The notes under the pieces: model-generated
What the model was told of the DNA's origin: nothing
Seen by the model: the letters and a program-made list of their open reading frames with translations, nothing else
The model's database searches: none
Assembly: GCF_001499855.1 (NCBI RefSeq)
Contig: NZ_LQIK01000029.1
Span: 62,001-126,000 of the forward strand
Source of the DNA: Mycobacterium sp. GA-0227b
GTDB lineage: Bacteria; Actinomycetota; Actinomycetes; Mycobacteriales; Mycobacteriaceae
Length of the DNA: 64,000 nt
Direction of reading: 5' to 3'
Part shown: positions 57,545 through 64,000 of the stretch, in pieces
Position numbering within the stretch: position 1 is the stretch's first letter
Layout: the number at the start of each line of letters is the position of its first letter
Position numbers and translations under genes: made by a program

Positions 57545-58594
57545 ATGAAGCAGCTCACCGAACAGGACGAGAATGCGATCCTAGATCTGTTTCTCGGGAT
57601 GTACTATTTCCAATTTCTGGCGTCCGCCGTCGAACTCGACCTGTTCACGGTGCTCTCCCGCTCGCCGGGTCTCACACGCGAAGAGCTCGCCGAGCAGCTG
57701 AAGCTCGAGAACCAGCCCGCGCGCATTCTCCTGCTCGGCTGCAGCGCGGTCGGCCTGCTCCGAAAGGAGGGCGACCGCTACTTCAACACATCAGGCGCGG
57801 AGCGGTTCTTCTCGAAAGCGCACCCGGCGAACATGGTGCCCGCTGTGCGAATGGCGAACCATATTCAATATCGGCCCATGGCGCGGCTCGCGGAGGCGCT
57901 CAGGACCAACACCAATGTCGGGCTGCAGGAGATCCCGGGATCCGCGTCGAACCTCTATATGCGGCTCGCGGAAAATCCGCCGTTGGAGAAGATCTTTCAC
58001 GAGATGATGAGCCTCGTTTCGTTCGGAACCGCGGCCTTCCTCGCGGAAACGCTCGACCTGTCCCGTCACCGTCGGCTGCTGGACGTTGGCGGTGGCGAGG
58101 CGGTGAACGCCACCATCCTCGCGGGCCGCTGGCCCGACATGCATGTGACCGTCCTGGACCTTCCGACCGTCGCGGAATCCACCCGTGCCCGGCTGGCGGC
58201 GCAGGGGATGGCCGAGAGAGTCGCGGCCGTCGGCGGAGACTGTTTCGCGGAGGAGCTCCCCGAAGGATTCGATGCGATGCTGTTCTCCCGATTCCTCTCG
58301 ATCTGGTCCGAAGAGAAGGTTCGCAGTCTGCTCGCCAAGGCCGCTCGGGCGCTGCGGCCGGGAGCGAGCCTCTATGTGATCGAGGCGCTGCAGGACGACG
58401 ACGAGATGGGGCCGCCCTTCGTAGCGCACCTTTGCGCCTACTTTTTGACGCTTGCCTCCGGCGAGGGAATGGTCCGAACATGGGCTGAATGGATGAGCTG
58501 GTTGGAGGAGGCCGGTTTCGAGTCCTGCTCGCGGCGTTCTCTCCCCGGCGGCATGTCGGAGTTCCTCATCGAGGCCGTGAGAGCAGGTAACTGA
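57545..58594 (+). CDS. O-methyltransferase-type protein (dimerisation plus SAM domains)
   Basis: The 349-residue protein has an N-terminal dimerisation/winged-helix part (YYFQFLASAVELDLFTVLSRSPGLTREELAEQL) and a C-terminal SAM domain with RLLDVGGGEAVNATILA near residue 182, then HVTVLDLPTVAE and ALRPGASLYVIEAL. This is the Methyltransf_2 arrangement of antibiotic O-methyltransferases, with Glu-Ala-Val replacing the usual last residues of the glycine motif. The ATG at 57545 follows GGAG. A palindrome overlaps its stop and the giant gene follows, possibly as one unit. Confidence 0.85.
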   Translation: MKQLTEQDENAILDLFLGMYYFQFLASAVELDLFTVLSRSPGLTREELAEQLKLENQPARILLLGCSAVGLLRKEGDRYFNTSGAERFFSKAHPANMVPAVRMANHIQYRPMARLAEALRTNTNVGLQEIPGSASNLYMRLAENPPLEKIFHEMMSLVSFGTAAFLAETLDLSRHRRLLDVGGGEAVNATILAGRWPDMHVTVLDLPTVAESTRARLAAQGMAERVAAVGGDCFAEELPEGFDAMLFSRFLSIWSEEKVRSLLAKAARALRPGASLYVIEALQDDDEMGPPFVAHLCAYFLTLASGEGMVRTWAEWMSWLEEAGFESCSRRSLPGGMSEFLIEAVRAGN

Positions 58595-58605
58595 CGGTAC
58601 CGTCA
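58592..58605. promoter_or_regulatory. 14-bp perfect palindrome after the methyltransferase gene
   Basis: TGACGGTACCGTCA begins at the methyltransferase stop codon and lies 95 bp before the giant gene. It has no loop, so it looks like an operator rather than a terminator. The 105-bp gap must otherwise hold the promoter of the giant gene if it is not co-transcribed. Confidence 0.45.
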
Positions 58606-58699
58606 ACCGGTTCTCCGATTCCGCGGAATTGCGCGCGCCATGGGTCTACCGTTGATGCGGTCGCAATGAGCTCTCACGAGGCTCACCAAAGGTGGGGTC

Positions 58700-61600
58700 A
58701 TGGCCGACGCGATTGTCGTATTGCGGGGTCGTCTGAAATCGCCGACGGGCGGAAACCTGCCCCTCGGCTATCGGGTCACCGCAGCCTTCAGGCAGAACTT
58801 CGCGATCGATCCTGACGACGCCACAAGCGTTGTTCCCGTACCGGTCTCGCGCTCCGCGAGTACAGACACCGATGGGGTGTTCGCCGTCGAACTGGCGCCT
58901 GCGAACGAGATTCAGGGACCGGTCGCCGTCACGGCGCTGGCCCCTGACGGCTCGACCGCCGGGCAGATTACGGTCGAAACCGACGCACTGGAACGAGAAG
59001 TCACGCTCGACATCGGTGAGCTGGAACCGTTCGTCCTGACGCCCACCGACGACCCCACGCTCGGTCGACCGGTGAGGTTGACCGGACGTGCGATGGGGCC
59101 CGCCGGACAGAAGACCCCGGTCGGCCTCCCCGTGGTCATCTGGGGGATCGGACCGGACCAAGGGGCCGATGCCCATCCACTCGTGGTGACGCAGACACAG
59201 AAGGACGGCTACTTCTCCGGTTCGTGGCCTCCGGCGGCGTTGACGACGGCGTTCGGCACCGTAGCGGGAGGCCCGCGGATCCCGATTCCCTTGGACCCGC
59301 AGATGCGGTTGCCGCGCCGCGTCATTCTCGTTACCCCGCTTGATGTTTCGACTTCCGACGAGGATCCGTGCTCGTGCCATGCTTCGCCGCCTCGAGCACC
59401 CGACGCCGTCGACCTGGTGAGCAATTCGGCGACCTTCTCGACCGACCTCGGTGGCGGCCGTTGCGTCAACCTGAACACACCGAACCGAGTGCTGGAAGAG
59501 TTCTCGTATTTCAAGGTGGTGCGGACGACACAGCCAGAGGTGAAGGGCGTCACGCCGACTCGACCGCCGATCCTGCCGCCGCGGATCGTGTCGGAGTTGG
59601 TCGATCTCGTCGCCGAGCCTGCAGTCGATCCCACGGTCGGACGAGAAGCGCCCGATCGCCCCGTGCCGGAGCTTGCGCTCGAGGCGGCCGTCGCCAAACG
59701 AACACTCGGTTACCCCGAGAACGTGACATCGCGCGCGCTGGCGAACGTCGGCCTCAGCACCGAGTTCAGGCAAGTTGCCGACGTGGTCCGCGCCATCGCC
59801 TGCCCGGCCCCTGGGCGCGACGCGAACCTCGGCGTCGCGATCGACTGGGACGACTCGTCGCTGCCCTGGCAGGCGACCACCGTGGCGCACGGTCACCTGC
59901 TGCACTTCAAGCAGACGTGGCGCGCGGACGGTTACTCGATGGGCGACCTGTTGTATTCGCTGCCCCTGGCGCCATGCCAAAAGAAGGAAATCGCGGTAAT
60001 CGATTGGGAGCGACAGGAAACGGCGACACGCCAGGAGCTGCTCGAAGAAGAAGAGGCGCTGACGTCCTTGCTCAGCCGCGATCGCGACGTCGCTGAAATC
60101 GTCGGCTCGTCGCTGGAAGAGGGCCAACGCGCGGGCTCCTCGACAACCGTGTGGGGCGCCAGCGGAGGCGGCGGACTGGGATTCATCGGATCGGGCTTCG
60201 GAATCTTCGCCGGGGCGGCAGGCGGTGGCGGAGGGGCCAGCTCCACCGCTTGGTCGGATTCGTCACGCAGTCTGAGCGCCAATTCGCTTCAGCAGATCCG
60301 CGATCAGACGATGCAAGCGGCAAGCGCGATAAGGGATCAGCGCGCCACGGTCGTCCAGGCATTCGGTCAAGGTGAGTCGATGAACGTCGAGACCGAAGTG
60401 GTGGCCAACCACAACCACTGTCATGCCATCACGGTCGAGTACTTCGAAGTGCTCCGGCACTTCCAGCTCTCACACGAGCTCGCGGATGTGCAGGAGTGTC
60501 TGTTCATCCCGCTGTTGATGACCTACTTCGACGAAGAGAAGGCGCTGCGGTGGCGGGAAATGTTGGACGGCCAATTGCTCGACCCCAGCTTGGGTGACGG
60601 TTTCGACTGTGCGCAGCGGGTCCGGAACAACTGGCTGAACAGCGACACCCCGCAGAATCGTTACAGTGAAGAGGCGCCCGAGCAGTTGGAGGGCGAACTT
60701 CGCATCAGCTTCATTCTTCCGCGGCCCCGTGACAACGAAGAGGCGAAGTTCGTTCCCGGCAACTGGGGTCCCTACCAACCGTATCTGTGGTCGAGCGCCG
60801 TCGAGTGGTGGGTGGCGAAGCTGGAGCGGCTCGCCATCGCAGAGCGGGATCGCGTCTTCCGGGAGGAAGCAGCCCCGCGCATCGCCGAGAACATGATCCA
60901 GAATCTTCGCTTCGGCTATGTCACCACCTCCGGTGGCGAGATCGAAATCAGCTTGGACGCAACGCTGGTCTCCCGCTACTCTGAAGGCGCGCCGCTCTAC
61001 GTCAGCCTCCGGCCCGCGGGCGGATTGCCTTCGATCCCACGCGAAGAAATCGCCCGGTTCAAGATCTGGTTCGACGGCGACCTCCCGCCCGATGCGCGAA
61101 TCATGGTGGAAAGCGGTGCCATCCGCTATCACACACCGCATCTCCGGCATTTCCTCTTCCAGGCGCCCCGGCTGCTGAACGACCTGGTCGACAACGACGC
61201 GGTAGTGGTGGCCACTCCTCTGTCGCGCGAGGAGCTACGCAGCCCGAGGGAAGAGGATCGGCAGCGCAGCCGCGAGCTCATCGCTCACCTGAACAAGCAC
61301 CTGGAGTTCTTCCACCAGATCATCTTTCGCAGCTTCCACCCCAATCACCGTTACATGCTGCTCGACGGTTTCGAGGTGCCGGACGGGAGCGGCAGGAGTC
61401 TCGCGAGCGTGGTGGAGAACCGGCTGATCGGCATCGTCGGCAACAGTCTGGTGATGCCGGTGGCACGCGGACACCACCTCGATCCGATTTTCAACCAGGA
61501 TGTCGAGCGCCCCATCGACCTGCTGGCGCACTACGCGCCGACCGAACCCGTGCCGGCAATGCGGGTGAGCGTGCCCACCCGCGGCGTGTATGCCGAGGCC

Positions 61601-64000
61601 ATCATGGGCGACTGCAATGCGTGTGAGAAGAAGGACGACACCCGGTTCTGGCGGTGGCAAGAGGCCCCTTGCCCGGACGAGCCGACTCCGATCCAACCGG
61701 TGTCGACTGCCAGCCGCGCAACCGAGGCACCGGATGTGACGCCCACAGGATTCCCCGAACCGGTCATCAACATCCAGAACGCGCCGGCCGTGCCGGATCC
61801 CACCGGTCTGAGTCAGGCGCTCGGAATCCTCGGCCGCGCCGACCTTTTCCAAGACATCACCGGACTGGAGGGCAACCAGAAGAACGCTCTCGCCGCTCTA
61901 CAGGGCACCATGAACACCGCAAAGTTCTTCGGCGGCAAGGCCGCAGACTTCGCCATGCAGCAGGAAACCAGCAAGAGCATCGACCGCACATTGGACAACA
62001 TCGAGCGGGCCCGCGCCGCCGACCTCATCACCGACGAACAGGCGCGCGCTATCACCCGCAGCGCGCTGGAATCCATGATCGGTCAGTCGCGCCCCGCATC
62101 ACAGGCACCGCAGGACTCACCCGCAATACAGAAGGCGATCGACGCGGCCTCTCAGGGGTCGAAGGGCGAGATCACGGTCACGACGCCGGGTGAGTCGGTT
62201 CAAGCGAGCTTCGAGGATGCTGAACCAGACGTGGCAGAGGAAGGCGTGACGGGCGGCGCGTTCGTCCCGCAGTTCGACAACTTCTCGAGTTGGGCCTCGA
62301 TCGGTCTGTCGACAGGTGGACAGGTCAACCCGGTGAGCGGGTCTCCGGGACACACGAAGTTCGAAGAGCCGGCCGCAACGACGGCTCGTACCTTCCTCGA
62401 CAACCTACTGACCACGAAGACTCAGCCGGGGATGGTGGGCCAGACCCCGGCGGTCATCGTCACCCAGATGCTCTGGGGCCGATCCGTTTTGGATCACGGA
62501 CAATTCGCGAAGGTGGATCCGAGCGACCCCACCAAGTTCCAGATTCGGATTGCGGGCCGAATCTGCTATCCCGCGAATCCAAAGAAACCCAATCGCGTTG
62601 CGGGCACCACTCGCGTCCCGGTCGTCGCGATCCTGCACGGTTGGGCACCTCAAGACCTCGCGTTCGACAACTGGTCCGAGCTGGACCGCAAACAGGAGCA
62701 GCAGCCCAACGGCTCGCTGAAGGTGACGATCAGAGGCAGGGCCACCACCATCAGCCAGCCAAAACCCAGCTACCACGGCTTCGAATACCTGCAGAAGGAG
62801 TTGGCGAAGCACGGCATCGCCTCGATCAGCGTCGACAACACCATGCTCGACCTGGTCAACAACTTCCTGAACGCACGCGCGATCTCCTTCCTCACGACAC
62901 TGGACGAATGGAAGAAGGAAGTCGACGGCAATGCCAAGAATCCGTGTCACGGCATGCTGGACTTCGACAACGTTGGCTTCCTTGGGCATTCGCGGGGCGG
63001 TGACGCCGTGGTGACCGCGGTGAAGATGAACAAGGCTCGCACATCGTCGACATCCGGACCGCGCAGGTTCGGCGTCAGTGCGGTCTGCTCGCTGGCCCCG
63101 TCGGACTTCACCGGCTCGGCTACCGACGACGCAGTCACGCTGGTGAACAACGACATGCCGGTCAGCCCTCTTCTCCTGACGTACTTGGTGGTGTATGGAT
63201 CTCTCGACGGCGACATCCTGGGTGACAGCCTCGGCGCCCTCGGGCCCCACGGCACCCTCGCGGGAACGGGTTTCCGGCTCTATGACCGCGCGTTGTGCAG
63301 AAAGATGATGGTGTTCGCGAAAGGGGCCTGCCACAACCGGTTCAACACGAACTGGGGAACCGAGCCTCGCGTCATCACGACCGATCCGGCACTGCTGAAT
63401 GATGCGAAGCATCAGACACTGGCGAACTTCTACATCGCCGGGTTCTTCAGGAACCGGCTCGGTGGAGAGTCGGCGTTACATCGTCGATTCACCCGAGACC
63501 AGAAGCCACCGGCAGGTATCACGGTTGCGCTGCAATACTCGTTCGGTCAGAAGAAGGTGCTCGACAGCTTCGAGGGACCGCAGAACGAGCTCGGTGTCGC
63601 ACGCAACATGGCGATCGGAACCGTCACACCACTCAAGGACCTCGCCGTCAAACCGGCCGGCGCCCCGGCGCCGATCCCCCAGGGCCGACACATCCCGCAT
63701 GTCACGGGCGTAGCGCACGCCGACGTCACGCTGGCCACCACATCATCGCGGTGGTTCACCGATCCTCTGCCAGACCCGATGGGCGCCAACTCCGACTGGT
63801 CGGCCTTCACGTTCCTGCAGTTCCGGTTCGGACAGTGGTACGACGTGACCACAGAGACGATCTCGGGCAAGCCCGCGCATCTGCGTGTCACGCTCGAAGA
63901 CTTCGACAACAACTCGGCGGTGGTCAACGAGTCGGAGTTCTTTCCCGCCGAAGCGCCGGGAAAGCCGTTCGTACACAAACACCGTGAGCTGAACTCACCC
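58700..64000 (+). CDS. Giant multidomain protein with embedded alpha/beta hydrolase, 3' end beyond the window
   Basis: One frame is open without a stop from the ATG at 58700 (after AGGTGGGG) to the window edge, 1,767 codons. Order seen: residues 1-220, beta-rich segments resembling transthyretin/CarboxypepD-like repeats (DTDGVFAVELAP; QKDGYFSGSWPP); a CSCH motif at 224-227; about 435-475, a charged helix (ERQETATRQELLEEEEALTS); 484-518, a Gly-rich hydrophobic stretch; about 520-565, a second helix; NHNHCH at 570-575; a CNAC...C cluster at 972-991; about 1040-1100, helices; about 1250-1600, a serine hydrolase (HG at 1313, GHSRGG at 1429-1434, DGD near 1503-1505, CH at 1544-1545); then a further beta-rich part. 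No signal peptide or named family is recognised for the whole. Function unknown; a secreted or effector-like enzyme is one possibility. Confidence 0.9.
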   Translation, partial: MADAIVVLRGRLKSPTGGNLPLGYRVTAAFRQNFAIDPDDATSVVPVPVSRSASTDTDGVFAVELAPANEIQGPVAVTALAPDGSTAGQITVETDALEREVTLDIGELEPFVLTPTDDPTLGRPVRLTGRAMGPAGQKTPVGLPVVIWGIGPDQGADAHPLVVTQTQKDGYFSGSWPPAALTTAFGTVAGGPRIPIPLDPQMRLPRRVILVTPLDVSTSDEDPCSCHASPPRAPDAVDLVSNSATFSTDLGGGRCVNLNTPNRVLEEFSYFKVVRTTQPEVKGVTPTRPPILPPRIVSELVDLVAEPAVDPTVGREAPDRPVPELALEAAVAKRTLGYPENVTSRALANVGLSTEFRQVADVVRAIACPAPGRDANLGVAIDWDDSSLPWQATTVAHGHLLHFKQTWRADGYSMGDLLYSLPLAPCQKKEIAVIDWERQETATRQELLEEEEALTSLLSRDRDVAEIVGSSLEEGQRAGSSTTVWGASGGGGLGFIGSGFGIFAGAAGGGGGASSTAWSDSSRSLSANSLQQIRDQTMQAASAIRDQRATVVQAFGQGESMNVETEVVANHNHCHAITVEYFEVLRHFQLSHELADVQECLFIPLLMTYFDEEKALRWREMLDGQLLDPSLGDGFDCAQRVRNNWLNSDTPQNRYSEEAPEQLEGELRISFILPRPRDNEEAKFVPGNWGPYQPYLWSSAVEWWVAKLERLAIAERDRVFREEAAPRIAENMIQNLRFGYVTTSGGEIEISLDATLVSRYSEGAPLYVSLRPAGGLPSIPREEIARFKIWFDGDLPPDARIMVESGAIRYHTPHLRHFLFQAPRLLNDLVDNDAVVVATPLSREELRSPREEDRQRSRELIAHLNKHLEFFHQIIFRSFHPNHRYMLLDGFEVPDGSGRSLASVVENRLIGIVGNSLVMPVARGHHLDPIFNQDVERPIDLLAHYAPTEPVPAMRVSVPTRGVYAEAIMGDCNACEKKDDTRFWRWQEAPCPDEPTPIQPVSTASRATEAPDVTPTGFPEPVINIQNAPAVPDPTGLSQALGILGRADLFQDITGLEGNQKNALAALQGTMNTAKFFGGKAADFAMQQETSKSIDRTLDNIERARAADLITDEQARAITRSALESMIGQSRPASQAPQDSPAIQKAIDAASQGSKGEITVTTPGESVQASFEDAEPDVAEEGVTGGAFVPQFDNFSSWASIGLSTGGQVNPVSGSPGHTKFEEPAATTARTFLDNLLTTKTQPGMVGQTPAVIVTQMLWGRSVLDHGQFAKVDPSDPTKFQIRIAGRICYPANPKKPNRVAGTTRVPVVAILHGWAPQDLAFDNWSELDRKQEQQPNGSLKVTIRGRATTISQPKPSYHGFEYLQKELAKHGIASISVDNTMLDLVNNFLNARAISFLTTLDEWKKEVDGNAKNPCHGMLDFDNVGFLGHSRGGDAVVTAVKMNKARTSSTSGPRRFGVSAVCSLAPSDFTGSATDDAVTLVNNDMPVSPLLLTYLVVYGSLDGDILGDSLGALGPHGTLAGTGFRLYDRALCRKMMVFAKGACHNRFNTNWGTEPRVITTDPALLNDAKHQTLANFYIAGFFRNRLGGESALHRRFTRDQKPPAGITVALQYSFGQKKVLDSFEGPQNELGVARNMAIGTVTPLKDLAVKPAGAPAPIPQGRHIPHVTGVAHADVTLATTSSRWFTDPLPDPMGANSDWSAFTFLQFRFGQWYDVTTETISGKPAHLRVTLEDFDNNSAVVNESEFFPAEAPGKPFVHKHRELNSP

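Noticed and set aside
58646..60127. Long minus-strand open frame across the 5' part of the giant gene
   Set aside because: Arg/Gly-rich with no motifs; the plus-strand frame is open across the whole region with coherent domain motifs and codon pattern.

Overview
The window is high-GC actinobacterial DNA with a mycobacterial gene set, most likely from a fast-growing Mycolicibacterium. The evidence is a complete nuoA-N operon preceded by an orphan receiver protein, an antigen 85 mycolyltransferase with the CGKAGC motif, the fadB4/fadE23/fadE24, hisN, fprA, prfB, mscS-like, ftsE, ftsX and smpB genes in the order known from M. tuberculosis Rv3099c-Rv3158 (interrupted by other genes), F420-type and Ddn-like enzymes, and several TANNNT promoters that put transcription starts at or near GTG start codons.

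Layout. 1-10.6 kb is accessory oxidoreductase and regulator territory: an amine-oxidase N terminus, an F420-dependent oxidoreductase, an EthA-like Baeyer-Villiger monooxygenase, an AraC regulator, a kinase-fold/hypothetical pair divergent from a TetR/PIG-L pair, an enoyl-CoA hydratase, and an FAD monooxygenase/TetR operon. 10.6-26.2 kb is the 14-gene nuo operon (complex I) on the minus strand. 26.4-28.4 kb carries the receiver protein, a YceI protein, an NTF2-like protein and a methyltransferase. 28.5-36.2 kb is one long minus-strand catabolic operon: a homogentisate-dioxygenase-like cupin, alpha/beta hydrolase, CaiB CoA-transferase, HMG-CoA lyase, TetR, acyl-CoA dehydrogenase, APH-like kinase and DUF6285. 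The last three resemble the LvaC-LvaA-LvaB set that isomerises 4-hydroxyacyl-CoAs. 36.3-38.5 kb holds a Ddn-like protein, a flavin hydroxylase and its TetR. 38.8-52.2 kb is mainly conserved mycobacterial core, ending at tmRNA (ssrA, 52.3-52.7 kb).

Downstream of tmRNA the gene content becomes accessory. An SD-masking hairpin and a frameshifted, possibly integrase-derived fragment lie directly after ssrA. Then come a metallo-beta-lactamase-fold protein, an FAD monooxygenase divergent from a TetR gene with three copies of a 15-bp operator between them, and an ArsR-SRPBCC-VOC operon. The window ends with a methyltransferase followed by a giant reading frame (58700 to beyond 64000, at least 1,767 codons). 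That frame combines N-terminal beta-rich segments, a helical region around a glycine-rich hydrophobic segment, two Cys/His clusters and a serine-hydrolase domain with a visible triad. I know no named family for the whole protein, and it is the best candidate here for an undescribed system.

Regulatory DNA is rich: TetR-type palindromes, direct-repeat operators, an intrinsic terminator, and six long intergenic inverted repeats that fall into related sequence groups, one of them inside the nuo operon.
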